64,000 nt of DNA from Oscillatoriales cyanobacterium. GTDB taxonomy: Bacteria > Cyanobacteriota > Cyanobacteriia > Cyanobacteriales > Laspinemataceae. Each line of letters starts with the position of its first letter. Position 1 is the first letter of the stretch. A program made the translations under genes and the position numbers. The stretch covers positions 119,011 through 183,010 of the forward strand of contig JAABRM010000008.1 in the NCBI GenBank assembly GCA_011390955.1, written 5' to 3'. This document shows, piece after piece, positions 46,830 to 56,419 of this stretch. A model generated the notes under the pieces. The model ran no database searches. It was not told where the DNA came from and worked only from the letters and a program-made list of their open reading frames with translations.

Positions 46830-46997
46830 TTACCGGGAAATTAGCTGCTGCCTCCTGACTCCTGATAGCTTTCTGGCAATGATTGTATTATCATTTTTGA
46901 GGTCAGGAATTTTTTGGCAATTGACCCAGGGTTCAGAAGGTTTCCCGTTGTGCGATCGCCACAAGTAAGCATCGAAATCCTGAGTATCATTGCTCAT
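46830..46997 (-). CDS. Possible small protein divergent to the J-domain gene
   Basis: 55 residues from the ATG at 46997: MSNDTQDFDAYLWRSHNGKP and WVNCQKIPDLKNDNTII look protein-like, but the last part (RRQQLISR) comes from CAGGAG-type repeat sequence. There is no ribosome-binding site at a good distance. An upstream start at 47039 would overlap the J-domain gene start by 7 bp. Weak call. Confidence 0.25.
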   Translation of the reverse strand: MSNDTQDFDAYLWRSHNGKPSEPWVNCQKIPDLKNDNTIIARKLSGVRRQQLISR

Positions 46998-47032
46998 TCC
47001 TGAATTATCAATCCCAAAAAAATCATCCAGAT

Positions 47033-47734
47033 ATGACAACGAAACCGAATCCTTATGAAACCCTGGGGGTCAGTCGCAGCGCTACCCAACAAGAAATCAA
47101 AGCATCTTATCGACAATTGGCGAAAAGATTTCATCCCGATAGTCACTGTGATACCGCAAATCACGAGGAAATTATTAGAATTAATGCTGCCTATGAAATC
47201 TTAAAAGATCGACAACGACGACAAGATTATGACCGAGATATCTATACCGCAAAACAACGGGGTAATTCTCGGCAAGAACGCACAGTTTATGCTCAAAATC
47301 AGTATCGGCAGCAAAAACAAACCGAACGAGATACCGATGAACATTTCCATCACTGGATTAAACAAGTTTACACCCCAGTTTATCAAATTATCCAGCAAAT
47401 TTTATCAGCTTTAGATGATGAAATCGAACAGCTATCGGCGGATCCTTTCGATGATGAACTGATGGCAGACTTTCAAGCCTATTTAAATAGTTCTCGGCGG
47501 TTATTTAATCAGGCGCAAAAAAATTTTCGCTCTATGCCCAACCCCAAAAATGTGGCAGCGATCGCGGCTAACCTTTATTATGCCCTAAATCAAGTCGGTG
47601 ATGGCATTGAAGAGTTAGAATTTTTCACCCTTAATTATGATGAACACTACTTACATACTGGTCACGAGTTGATGAGAATTGCCGCTGATTTAAGCGACGA
47701 CGCCCAAGAAGCAATTCGCCAACTCTTTCGCTAA
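47033..47734 (+). CDS. J-domain (DnaJ-like) protein
   Basis: 233 residues. The N-terminal J domain (about 5-68) has YETLGVSRSATQQEIKASYR, the HPD motif at residues 34-36, and AYEILKDRQRRQDYDRDI. It stimulates a DnaK-type ATPase. The rest (about 75-233) is charged and helical and lacks the G/F, zinc-finger and substrate domains of DnaJ, so it is a type III J-protein whose partner is not known. It precedes the 80-bp repeat array. Confidence 0.9.
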   Translation: MTTKPNPYETLGVSRSATQQEIKASYRQLAKRFHPDSHCDTANHEEIIRINAAYEILKDRQRRQDYDRDIYTAKQRGNSRQERTVYAQNQYRQQKQTERDTDEHFHHWIKQVYTPVYQIIQQILSALDDEIEQLSADPFDDELMADFQAYLNSSRRLFNQAQKNFRSMPNPKNVAAIAANLYYALNQVGDGIEELEFFTLNYDEHYLHTGHELMRIAADLSDDAQEAIRQLFR

Positions 47735-47767
47735 CTTTTTGAATTAGCAAAATGTAGGGTTTATTAA

Positions 47768-48332
47768 CAAAATGTAGGGTGTGTTAGGCTGGCAAGTATC
47801 TTAAAATATAAACAATTAACTTTTATTCCAGCCGTAACGCACCACAGCAAAATGTAGGGTGTGTTAGGCTGGCAAGTATCTTAAAATATAAACAATTAAC
47901 TTTTATTCCAGCCGTAACGCACCACAGCAAAATGTAGGGTGTGTTAGGCTGGCAAGTATTTTAAGATATAAACAATTAACTTTTATTCGAGCCGTAACGC
48001 ACCACAGCAAAATGTAGGGTGTGTTAGGCTGGCAAGTATCTTAAAATATAAACAATTAACTTTTATTCCAGCCGTAACGCACCACAGTAAAAAAATGTAG
48101 GGTGTGTTAGACTGGCAAGTATCTTAAAATATAAACAATTAACTTTTATTCCAGCCTAACGCACCACAGCAAAATGTAGGGTGTGTTAGGCTGGCAAGTA
48201 TTTTAAGATATAAACAATTAACTTATATTCCAGCCGTAACGCACCACAGTAAAAAAATGTAGGGTGTGTTAGACTGGCAAGTATCTTAAAATATAAACAA
48301 TTAACTTTTATTCCAGCCGTAACGCACCACAG
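47768..48332. repeat. Seven-copy 80-bp tandem array of palindrome-ended units
   Basis: Units begin at about 47768, 47848, 47928, 48008, 48088, 48170 and 48250. Each has GTAGGGTGTGTTAGGCTGG near the left and CCAGCCGTAACGCACCA near the right; the ends are imperfect reverse complements around an AT-rich core (TAAACAATTAAC). A single diverged relative lies at 58804-58867. Copies differ at only a few positions, so the amplification is recent. A partial unit precedes the array near 47748-47767. Confidence 0.95.
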
Positions 48333-48417
48333 TTTCGCCCCGATGAAATTGGGGATAATTTATTGAATGATTATCCCGAAAACACCGAGGTAATCATTCA
48401 ATATGCAGACTGAAAGA

Positions 48418-49335
48418 TTAAGCAACTTGAGCAATAATGGTTCGATGGCGGGGACTATTAATAGTAATCCGAGGTGCTTGGAACCCAGCGTCAATAATTG
48501 CCTGGGAAATATCCAAGGTAAAATACTCATCCATATAAGGTTCCGTACTTTTTAGTAAGGTGAAAATATATGGCGGCATTTGGGCAAAAGCTGCGGATTT
48601 GGGGTTCATATCCATTATCGCTAAATGTCCACCGGGACGCAATAACCGTCGCGCTTCTTGGAAAATTTGCCGACTGGGTTTTTGGGGCAGTTCATGGAAC
48701 ATTAAACAAGCGGAAACTAAGTCACAAGAATGATCCGGTAAACCTGTGGATTCTGCCCCTGCATGAACCCATTTAATCGGAATATTTCGCTGTTGCGAAC
48801 GATATTGCGCCACCGCGAGAAAATATTGGGATAAATCCACACCAGTGAAAGATGCTTCGGGATAAAGTTCTTGTAAGGCAAAGGTGCTCATACCCACGGA
48901 ACAACCTAAATCAACAATATCGCGGGGGGTTTGAGGTAATTGGGCTTTGAGAATATCGTGGTAACTTTGGCGCAGTTTGGCATCACCGTTAATCCCCGCT
49001 TCTGGCCAAATTTTCGCATGAACGGCGATCGCGGCTACTTCCACTTCACTCGCAGCTTCCCAGCTTAAATTGCCGGTTTCATAAGCATGAAACGAACAAA
49101 CATAATAGTCGGGATAGACTAATTGAGGATTTTGTACTTGGGCTAATTCCGCGTCCCAGTTGCGGTTTCTCAGGGTTTCCGCTTCTTTCCGCCACGCAAC
49201 CCCCATTTTTTCGGCGCGATCGATCATCATTTGACGGGCTTGATGTTTGGCATAGTTCGCCAATGGTTTAATCGCGAGTAAGCCATTGACCAAGCGAGAA
49301 CCGAGTCCAGGATTTTGTGATACAGCAGCAGTCAT
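48418..49335 (-). CDS. Class I SAM-dependent methyltransferase
   Basis: 305 residues. SAM-binding motif I is DIVDLGCSVGMSTFALQEL (about 140-158), motif II ASFTGVDLSQYFL, and post-motif elements ESTGLPDHSCDLVSACLMFH and RLLRPGGHLAIMDMN. The first 90 residues have no counterpart I can name. The methyl acceptor is unknown; the family includes small-molecule methyltransferases. The stop codon abuts the 80-bp array region. Confidence 0.88.
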   Translation of the reverse strand: MTAAVSQNPGLGSRLVNGLLAIKPLANYAKHQARQMMIDRAEKMGVAWRKEAETLRNRNWDAELAQVQNPQLVYPDYYVCSFHAYETGNLSWEAASEVEVAAIAVHAKIWPEAGINGDAKLRQSYHDILKAQLPQTPRDIVDLGCSVGMSTFALQELYPEASFTGVDLSQYFLAVAQYRSQQRNIPIKWVHAGAESTGLPDHSCDLVSACLMFHELPQKPSRQIFQEARRLLRPGGHLAIMDMNPKSAAFAQMPPYIFTLLKSTEPYMDEYFTLDISQAIIDAGFQAPRITINSPRHRTIIAQVA

Positions 49336-49392
49336 AAGTATTATGGATGTGTTTTGTCTAAGTTAGTAGTTTATCAGCTTACCCGTCCAGAA

Positions 49393-49480
49393 ATTTTTAC
49401 CACAGAGACACAGAGAACACAGAAAGAGTCTTTGTTTGCTTGATGTCTTGTTTGTGTTTCTTTTGTGTTTCTGTGGTTTT
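49393..49480. repeat. Imperfect hairpin with ACCACAGAGACACAGAGAACACAG-like arms
   Basis: The left arm (about 49398-49430) and right GTGTTTCTGTGGTTTTT arm (about 49463-49480) are roughly complementary. Related CACAAAGACAC...GAACACAAAG words lie at 58965-58990 and 63037-63091. It sits between the methyltransferase start and the nuclease stop. Confidence 0.6.
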
Positions 49481-49486
49481 TGCCCA

Positions 49487-52400
49487 TTAACCCAATAAGA
49501 TGAAATCATTGGCGGTGATTTGACTGGCATCAATATTATAGAGAGTGGCCAAAAGTTCTTCACCAACTTTAATTAATGTATGCTGATTGCTGACTTGATT
49601 GTTGCCTAAAATTGTCAATTGGTCAAAGGTCAAACCACCGGCTAACCCGATTTTATCGGTATTTTTAATAAAGTCAGCGATCGCATCACTGCCTCGCCCA
49701 ATTTGCAGCACAAAAACATCCTGACCATCACCCCCGACTAAACTATCATTACCTAAGTCACCAAATAACCAATCATTGCCAATTCCGCCGATTAAAGTAT
49801 CATCATCTTTGCCCCCGTGAAGCGTATCATTGCCTTCACCTCCATCAACCCAATCATTCCCCCGATTTCCATTCAGAAAATCATCTCCTTCCCAGCCATC
49901 TAAAACATCATTTCCCCAATCCCCAAACAGCGTATCATTTCCCATTCCCCCATTCACCGTATCGTTATTTTTGCCCCCATGTAGGGAATCATTTCCTAAG
50001 CCTCCATTTACTAAATCATTTCCTTGATTGCCATTTAGAGTATCATTGCCGTCACCCCCTTCAATGGAATCATGCCCTTCCATTCCGCGCACAAAATTAT
50101 GACCTCCCAAAGGCGCGATCGCCTCATTCAGATATTCCCCAGTCAAATTATCATCGAAATTATGATTACCCAGCAAAATTATATCCATCTGATAGGGACT
50201 ATTCAGAATCCCATCACCCAGACTACTGGTGGGAGTATAATCAGTGAGAACAACTTCAATATAACTATCTGCCGGTAAAACACTCAAGGGACTAACAGAA
50301 ATCTCTAAAGGTGGAGAAGGCAAAAGTAGATCGTTCGTGGCTAAATTATTAGCGGTTTGGTTGGCAGCGGATGAGTTATCTGTTTGATTGGCAGCGGATG
50401 AGTTATCTGTTTGGTTGGCAGCGGATGAGTTATCTGTTTGGTTGGCAGCGGATGAGTTATTTGTTTGGTTGGCAGCGGATGAGTTATCTGTTTGGTTGGC
50501 AGCGGATGAGTTATCTGTTTGGTTGGCAGCGGATGAGTTATCTGTTTGGTTGGCAGCGGATGAGTTATCTGTTTGGTTGGCAGCGGATGAGTTATCTGTG
50601 GGTAAATTATTCCCTGTTTGATTGGCAGCGGATGAGTTATCTGTTTGATTGGCAGCGGATGAGTTATCTATAGGTAAATTATTCCCTGTTTGATTGGCAG
50701 CGGATGAGTTATCTGTTTGATTGGCAGCGGATGAGTTATTTGTTTGATTGGCAGCGGATGAGTTATCTATAGGTAAATTATTCCCTGTTTGATTGGCAGC
50801 GGATGAGTTATCCGTTGCCCCATCCATTGCCCCATCATCGGTTGTCCCATCATCGGTTGTCCCATCATCTGAAACAACACTTAAATTCAAACCAATAACT
50901 ACCGGATCGTGGTCAGAACTGCGAAACGGATTAGCCTGATAAAGTGCCGCCAGATTATCCTCATTGTAACCAAAAACATTCGGTTCATCAGCATTAATAT
51001 GCCATATCCCCACCCCCGCTACTTGAGAACTTAAACTCTGATTGCCTAAAGCATAATCTAAATAGCCCAATTGTCCACCAAAATTAAAAGAATAGGCATC
51101 ACTGCCATGAAAAGTTTCAATCAGATTGGTATAACCACTATTTTTAAGGGTTGTAATCGGGTCTTCTTGGGCATAAGAATTTAAATCGCCAATAATTAAA
51201 AAATCTGGATCGTTACTATTAGTCGGATCGGTCGATAACCAAGCATTCAAATCTTGGGCAGCTTGAGTCCGAGTAAAATTACTTTGCCCTTGTCCATCTC
51301 CTCGATCGCTATCTTGAGTTAACCCAGTACCAGACCCCTTAGACTTAAAATGATTCACCGCAACAGTAAATTTTTCCCCAGTTGCTTTTTCCGCAAAAGT
51401 TTGGGCTAATGGTTGACGGTTAAAATTGGCAAAAGCCCCATCATTTTTAGTCGCCGCAGCCCCGAATAAATCAACTTGGCTAGGCTTATAAATAAAACCA
51501 ACAGTAATCCGATCGGACCCTAATTGAGATAGACCCGGATTAACAAAAGCATAAGTTTCTGCCCCTAATACCGCATTTAAACCATCGACTAAATCGGAAA
51601 TCGCACTGCCAACACCATAGCCATTATTTTCTAACTCCATCAACCCCACAATATCCGCATCGATCGCAGCCAAAGCAGAAACTAATTTATCCGTTTGCCG
51701 GGTTAACTCTGTGGTACTATCTGCCCCCCGTGCGCCGTTACTGCCATCATCAATTGTGGTAAAATAGTTTTGCAGATTAAAACTGGCAACTTTCAAGGTT
51801 CCACCCACTTCTGGGGGAGTAGTAGGACGGTGATTCACCGGATTAAAATTAACCCCATTATTAGTTTGAATTCGGTAACTGTCAAAACGCCGATCTAAAA
51901 TCCCAGAAATGTCCGTAACCGTATCGCCCCCGCGCAATAAATTTGTGGCGCTAAGAGGTTGACTATTTCGACCAAAAATGAGCGGATTTGGGAAAGTTTG
52001 CTGACTGCCATCATCGAGAATAATTTGCCGATTTGCTACTTCGGTTTGATAGTCAGTGTAACCAGCAACACTGGGGGCATTTGTCTGGGTAAACTGAGTG
52101 GGTATCCCATTCACTGAAAGGGTGATTTCGCCAAATTTACCTAAGTTAAAATAGTCACTAACGGTTAAAGTTTCTGTTAGGTTAACCCGCATCCCCTCGT
52201 AGGGTTCCAGAGAGGCAGAATTTGCCGCTACTAAATTATTAATTGTCGTCACCGTAGGCAACGGATTGCCACTACTAATAATCGTGATGTTGGGATTAGT
52301 GAGTTGAGTCAATCCATCCGTTTCTGTCACAGTCCCGGTAATTCTGACTAAATCCCCAATATTAATATCAATTGCGGGAGTATTGCCATCATTAATAAAG

Positions 52401-53101
52401 ATGGCTTCTGAGGTGTTGGGGTCGCTGTCTATATCGCTATCTTCTTCTTGGACAAAAAAGCCACCGAGTCCATTTATCCCCTGAAAGTCCCCAGTTGCGA
52501 TCGCCTCAATGAGGACAATTTGATCCACCAAAGGGCTAATATTTCCACTGCCTTGAATTGCCGAAATTTTAGTAATATTAGCCCCCTGATGAACGTTTAG
52601 ACCATCAAAAGTATTTGTGGCAAACCCTTCCCACTCCAGGGCTGGATCGAATGCATCATAAGGATTTGTATCCCCTCTGACAATCTGAGATTTTCGCCGT
52701 AGAGTGTTATCTTGTGTAGAAGTTAATCCACTGCCCCATTCACTGCCCGGATCAAAACCAATTTGCCCGATCGCATCAATAATTACCCCATTTTTCTTCA
52801 GAATAACTGCATCATTGCCATTAAACCAATTGAAAAGAGGATCGGTTAGATCGGCATTCACCGAACCACCATTAGCAGTCAAAAAAGTTGCCGAACCCTG
52901 GGCGATTAGATAAACACTGTCAGCATTAATTACTCCGTTAATGTCAATAATTTTTGTCGTCGTTGTATTGCCATTAAAATAAAACTCTAGCTGATAATTA
53001 CCAGCAGCTAAATCTATGGCTACCCCAGTGGGATTATAAAGCTCGATCGCCTTATTATGACTGCTGCCTTCGATATATTCAGAAATAAAGATTTCCGCCA
53101 T
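49487..53101 (-). CDS. ExeM/NucH-type extracellular nuclease with RTX repeats
   Basis: 1204 residues. N-terminal lamin-tail-like domain (about 1-130: IFISEYIEGSSHNKAIELYN, SATFLTANGG). An OB-like region with RITGTVTETDGLTQLTNPNI (about 185-300) follows. Next is an endonuclease/exonuclease/phosphatase domain (about 440-745) with LMELENNGYG, IGDLNSYA and SDHDPVV. A linker of 15 copies of NSSAANQT (about 770-915) leads to about ten Ca2+-binding GGxGNDxLxG RTX nonapeptides (about 1010-1130). No N-terminal signal peptide is seen, so type I secretion through the C-terminal RTX region is likely. It would cleave DNA outside the cell for nutrition or defence. No type I exporter genes are nearby. Confidence 0.9.
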   Translation of the reverse strand: MAEIFISEYIEGSSHNKAIELYNPTGVAIDLAAGNYQLEFYFNGNTTTTKIIDINGVINADSVYLIAQGSATFLTANGGSVNADLTDPLFNWFNGNDAVILKKNGVIIDAIGQIGFDPGSEWGSGLTSTQDNTLRRKSQIVRGDTNPYDAFDPALEWEGFATNTFDGLNVHQGANITKISAIQGSGNISPLVDQIVLIEAIATGDFQGINGLGGFFVQEEDSDIDSDPNTSEAIFINDGNTPAIDINIGDLVRITGTVTETDGLTQLTNPNITIISSGNPLPTVTTINNLVAANSASLEPYEGMRVNLTETLTVSDYFNLGKFGEITLSVNGIPTQFTQTNAPSVAGYTDYQTEVANRQIILDDGSQQTFPNPLIFGRNSQPLSATNLLRGGDTVTDISGILDRRFDSYRIQTNNGVNFNPVNHRPTTPPEVGGTLKVASFNLQNYFTTIDDGSNGARGADSTTELTRQTDKLVSALAAIDADIVGLMELENNGYGVGSAISDLVDGLNAVLGAETYAFVNPGLSQLGSDRITVGFIYKPSQVDLFGAAATKNDGAFANFNRQPLAQTFAEKATGEKFTVAVNHFKSKGSGTGLTQDSDRGDGQGQSNFTRTQAAQDLNAWLSTDPTNSNDPDFLIIGDLNSYAQEDPITTLKNSGYTNLIETFHGSDAYSFNFGGQLGYLDYALGNQSLSSQVAGVGIWHINADEPNVFGYNEDNLAALYQANPFRSSDHDPVVIGLNLSVVSDDGTTDDGTTDDGAMDGATDNSSAANQTGNNLPIDNSSAANQTNNSSAANQTDNSSAANQTGNNLPIDNSSAANQTDNSSAANQTGNNLPTDNSSAANQTDNSSAANQTDNSSAANQTDNSSAANQTDNSSAANQTNNSSAANQTDNSSAANQTDNSSAANQTDNSSAANQTANNLATNDLLLPSPPLEISVSPLSVLPADSYIEVVLTDYTPTSSLGDGILNSPYQMDIILLGNHNFDDNLTGEYLNEAIAPLGGHNFVRGMEGHDSIEGGDGNDTLNGNQGNDLVNGGLGNDSLHGGKNNDTVNGGMGNDTLFGDWGNDVLDGWEGDDFLNGNRGNDWVDGGEGNDTLHGGKDDDTLIGGIGNDWLFGDLGNDSLVGGDGQDVFVLQIGRGSDAIADFIKNTDKIGLAGGLTFDQLTILGNNQVSNQHTLIKVGEELLATLYNIDASQITANDFILLG
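50363..50812. repeat. 27-nt coding tandem repeat, 15 copies
   Basis: On the minus strand this encodes NSSAANQT plus a variable residue. Three GNNLP(I/T) spacers interrupt the copies. Copies are nearly identical, so expansion is recent. It forms the linker of the ExeM/NucH-type nuclease. Confidence 0.95.
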
Positions 53102-53589
53102 GATACGTTCCCCGATTGACTAGACAAAAATGTAAAAATCACTACAATTCAACAGATACCCGCGAACGGGGTAACTATTAGTTCTGAATCCAGATTAGTG
53201 GCTAATTTTAGTCATTTTATCAGGTTAATGGACTTGAAACATCCTGTTTATTTAAAATCAAATATCTCAGTATAAATATTGAAAAAAGTACAAGATTTGT
53301 TAAAGAAAAGGTAAACTAATCAGAAAAAATACTGAATAATCTCTGTAGTTTCACGGAAAAAGTCACGGGCGAATCACCGAATATTTACGGAATGTCCCAT
53401 CCATCACCCCATCCGTTGCCAAAGCAGCCTATAATAGATACCCGGCTTTTTCATGTCTGCCTGGGTACTCAACCCAGCGATCGCGTCATGGGCAGCCCGA
53501 CCATCGCAAATTTGTCACCTACTCATTACCACCGAGTAATTCATTGCATCGACCAACGGCGAAACCGCCAGTAATAGCCAATAATCACC
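53102..53589. other. Intergenic region without recognised gene
   Basis: Divergent promoter region of the nuclease gene and rsmG. An AT-rich stretch lies at 53220-53340. A 60-codon open frame here has a His/Pro-rich composition and no family resemblance, so I left it out. Confidence 0.5.
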
Positions 53590-54351
53590 ATGAAAAAAAT
53601 CATCCAACAATCAGGTTTACCCAAATATCTCCATCTCTGGCAAAGCACAATGAATTGGCAACCTGATGAAGGCCATATATTAGAATTCCAAAGCTTTTAT
53701 GACTTTATCCTGGAAGCCAACCAGCAGATGAACTTAACTAGAATTGTCGAACCTAAAGAGTTTTGGGAAAAACATTTGTGGGATTCTTTACGGGGAATTT
53801 CGCCCTTTTTACAAGGGGATTCCATCGCCACAGAAAATGAACTGCCAGTCCAATTAATTGACATTGGTACAGGGGCGGGTTTTCCCGGTTTACCGATCGC
53901 GATCGCCCGTCCCGATTGGCAAGTCACCTTATTTGATTCCACCAATAAAAAAATTATTTTTATTAACAGTGTGATTCACCGATTAGGCATGGAAAATGCC
54001 CAAGCCATCACCGCTAGGGCTGAAGAACTGGGGCGAGAACCGGAATACCGCTCGCAATATGATGTCGCTGTCAGCCGCGCCGTTGCTGAAGCCTCCGTTT
54101 GTGCCGAATATGCCCTACCACTATTAAAAATTGGCGGACTAGGAATTCTTTATCGAGGCAACTGGACTGAGGAGGAAACAGACCGGCTAGAAAACACCGT
54201 GAAAAAATTAGGCGGGGCAATTGATTTTATTGAAAAATTTGAAACCCCTTTTAGTCAAGCCATGCGTCATTGCATTTACTTGCGAAAAATTGCCCCAACC
54301 CCAGAGGAATATCCCCGGAGTGTGGGGCTTCCTTCTCATAAACCCCTGTAG
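53590..54351 (+). CDS. rsmG: 16S rRNA m7G527 methyltransferase
   Basis: 253 residues. RsmG methylates G527 of 16S rRNA; loss can give streptomycin resistance. Motif I is LIDIGTGAGFPGLPIAIARPDW (about 94-115), followed by TLFDSTNKKIIFINSVIHRLG, and AITARAEELGREPEYRSQYD with the SRAVAEASVCAEYALP block, all typical. It converges with the aldo/keto reductase gene across only 11 bp. Confidence 0.95.
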   Translation: MKKIIQQSGLPKYLHLWQSTMNWQPDEGHILEFQSFYDFILEANQQMNLTRIVEPKEFWEKHLWDSLRGISPFLQGDSIATENELPVQLIDIGTGAGFPGLPIAIARPDWQVTLFDSTNKKIIFINSVIHRLGMENAQAITARAEELGREPEYRSQYDVAVSRAVAEASVCAEYALPLLKIGGLGILYRGNWTEEETDRLENTVKKLGGAIDFIEKFETPFSQAMRHCIYLRKIAPTPEEYPRSVGLPSHKPL

Positions 54352-54362
54352 GGTCGCCCGCC

Positions 54363-55544
54363 TTAACTCTGGGATAAACGTTTCACTTCTTCTCCCCCCA
54401 GTAATTCATGGGTTTCTAGGAGAAGTGCCGGAATTTTATCCCGGTGAGGACTGTTGGCCAAACATTGAGTTAAATCTAATTTTTTGACTTTTTTGGCATT
54501 GGCACCGGGAAACCAATGGCCGCCATTTCCGAGCAGGTTATAACGCATTTGGCCATAAGAAACCATGTCATAAGCTAAAGCCAAATTTCTCAGCCATAAA
54601 ATCACCGGAATATTAATATTTCCCGGTGTTTCTTCCGGTTTGGGCAGGCCAATTTCCCAGGTATTTACCCAGTTTTCTCCTAAACAGGCGATCGCTTCTT
54701 TTTCCAGCCGTTCTAAAATTGGCGGTAAAACTTCCTGGGCTTTGTCTAACCAGGGCAAAGTTTTCAAATGTTCATCAAGATCCGTCGGTTTTGTCGGCCC
54801 AATACTCAAGGTATGCACTTGAGGATGACTCAGACAAAAGAGATTATTAAACACAATGGGACTCAAAGGAGCGCATAAGTCCAATAATTTTTGCGGCGGT
54901 TCATAGAGTTTTCCCCCTTTATCGGCAGGACTGATAATAAATACGCCCATATCGTGTTTCGTTGCCGCCTCGATCGCTGGCCAATTCCACTGATTAATAT
55001 AATACCAATGGAGATTAACATAATCAAAACATCCGGTTTCAATAGTTCTGACAATTACATCCGTTGGGCCATGAGTTGAAAACCCAATAAACCTAACTTT
55101 CCCTTCAGATTGCAACTTTCTGGCAACCTCTAAACATCCCCCAGGGCGCATCACTTGGTCTAACAATTCATGGGTATTAATTCCATGTAGTCCTAACAAA
55201 TCTACATAATCGAGTTGGAGATTTTTTAAAGAAGTCTCAAATTTTTTAGCAAAGTCTTTAGGATTGTCCAAAGAGGTGACTTTGGTTTGGACGATCATTT
55301 TTTGACGAGGAAATTTGGGTAAAATTTGCCCCAGTTGAATTTCTGAAGTGCCATAAGCTCTCGCCGTTTCAATATGATTAATTCCCACTTCTAGAGAGTG
55401 CCGAATTGTCTCTTCCACCGTCTCTTGATTTTTGGCAGGAATCATCAATTTTGGTACATCTTGCCAAGAATGTTGGTAGCGCATTCCTCCACAGGAAAAC
55501 ACTGGCATAAGCAACTCGGTGCGGCCAAACCGTCGGTATTCCAT
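54363..55544 (-). CDS. Aldo/keto reductase
   Basis: 393 residues from the ATG at 55544, giving MEYRRFGRTELLMPVFSCGG; an upstream TTG at 55574 would add ten residues. AKR landmarks are INHIETARAYGTSE (catalytic Tyr region, about 60), IVQTKVT (Lys, about 85), LLGLHGIN (His, about 120), and the NADPH-binding part in LFCLSHPQVHTLSIGPTKP. The C-terminal extension (about 310-393) exceeds the usual AKR length and is helical. It reduces carbonyls with NADPH; the substrate is unknown. It is convergent with rsmG. Confidence 0.88.
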   Translation of the reverse strand: MEYRRFGRTELLMPVFSCGGMRYQHSWQDVPKLMIPAKNQETVEETIRHSLEVGINHIETARAYGTSEIQLGQILPKFPRQKMIVQTKVTSLDNPKDFAKKFETSLKNLQLDYVDLLGLHGINTHELLDQVMRPGGCLEVARKLQSEGKVRFIGFSTHGPTDVIVRTIETGCFDYVNLHWYYINQWNWPAIEAATKHDMGVFIISPADKGGKLYEPPQKLLDLCAPLSPIVFNNLFCLSHPQVHTLSIGPTKPTDLDEHLKTLPWLDKAQEVLPPILERLEKEAIACLGENWVNTWEIGLPKPEETPGNINIPVILWLRNLALAYDMVSYGQMRYNLLGNGGHWFPGANAKKVKKLDLTQCLANSPHRDKIPALLLETHELLGGEEVKRLSQS

Positions 55545-55831
55545 GATTCTTTCTGGATCGAACAAAATAAGCAATCAGAGAAATTATAGAACATTTTCCG
55601 GTAATTTGGGCAAAATTGCCGATTTTTGCTCTTTTAGCAATGATTCGATCCGGGTAAGTCGATCGGCGATCGCCTAGATTAATTATTTTAATTTGACGGT
55701 TAACTAATCATAATTAATCGGATTTTTTAGTGATTAATTATAATTAATTAATCATCGAAAAATAGGCGATTCAGCCTAGTAAGTAGGTGAACATAATTAA
55801 TTGCACTTTTCGTCCCTCGGCGTAAATCCTT

Positions 55832-55860
55832 GGATTCCCGCATTCGCGGGAATGACAGAT
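55832..55860. repeat. GGATTCCCGC...GCGGGAATG palindromic repeat
   Basis: 29-bp copy identical to 32548-32576. The 55545-55942 gap shows an AT-rich TTAATTA-rich stretch (55690-55750) and this hairpin but no gene. Confidence 0.8.
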
Positions 55861-55942
55861 TTTATTCTTACGGGGTCTGCATTTATTTCTGCCCGTAAAC
55901 TTAATATGAAAATAGACATAATTTATGCTTCAATCGACTCAT

Positions 55943-56173
55943 TTAGCCTTGAAAGCGTTCTACTAACAAGGTAATGCCTTGGCTGCCAATCACGGAAACG
56001 GCTTCATTGGGCAATAAAACAAATTCGCTTTTGGCACAATACAGTTGCGCGGGCCAAGAAGTCCCTTGGCAGGCAACTCGTCCCGGTTGATTGTCAGATA
56101 TCTCTTGTTCTACCCAACCGACCACAGGTTCGGCAAATAGTTGCACTTTGTCCGGGCGAAATAAGCTACTCAT
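55943..56173 (-). CDS. NfeD-like C-terminal (OB-fold) domain protein
   Basis: 76 residues, soluble. The core QPGRVACQGTSWPAQLYCAK and the ending VSVIGSQGITLLVERF match the small OB-fold C-terminal domain of NfeD proteins, which partner stomatin/flotillin-like proteins at membranes. The usual NfeD transmembrane and protease parts are absent, so it is a stand-alone domain as in some cyanobacteria. No partner gene is adjacent. Confidence 0.65.
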   Translation of the reverse strand: MSSLFRPDKVQLFAEPVVGWVEQEISDNQPGRVACQGTSWPAQLYCAKSEFVLLPNEAVSVIGSQGITLLVERFQG

Positions 56174-56419
56174 GGGGTTTTTCCTCTAATTGACTTAAAA
56201 TTTTCTGCCTGGTAAACGGCGATCGCTAAATGGCGATGCCTAAATTTAGAGATTTTAGTTATCTAAGAAATATTAATCGGTATATGCACTCACCGATCCG
56301 GATGAATTACCCGGACAAAGTGTAAAATTTTATGAACGAAAAAGGGCGGGATCAAAATTTACTTTGGTCAGAAGAAAATCCATCAGAGGTAATGGTGGAT
56401 ATATTTCGATTATAGGGCA

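Noticed and set aside
46554..46844. 96-codon open frame upstream of the J-domain gene
   Set aside because: Translation without recognisable structure and lacks a ribosome-binding site.
47768..48332. CRISPR-like array of 80-bp units
   Set aside because: Each whole unit is repeated with palindromic ends and no unique spacers; no cas genes in the window.
50363..50812. CRISPR-like array of 27-nt repeats
   Set aside because: Repeats are contiguous without spacers and are in frame inside the nuclease gene, so this is a coding tandem repeat.
53392..53574. 60-codon open frame before rsmG
   Set aside because: His/Pro-rich translation and no conserved features.
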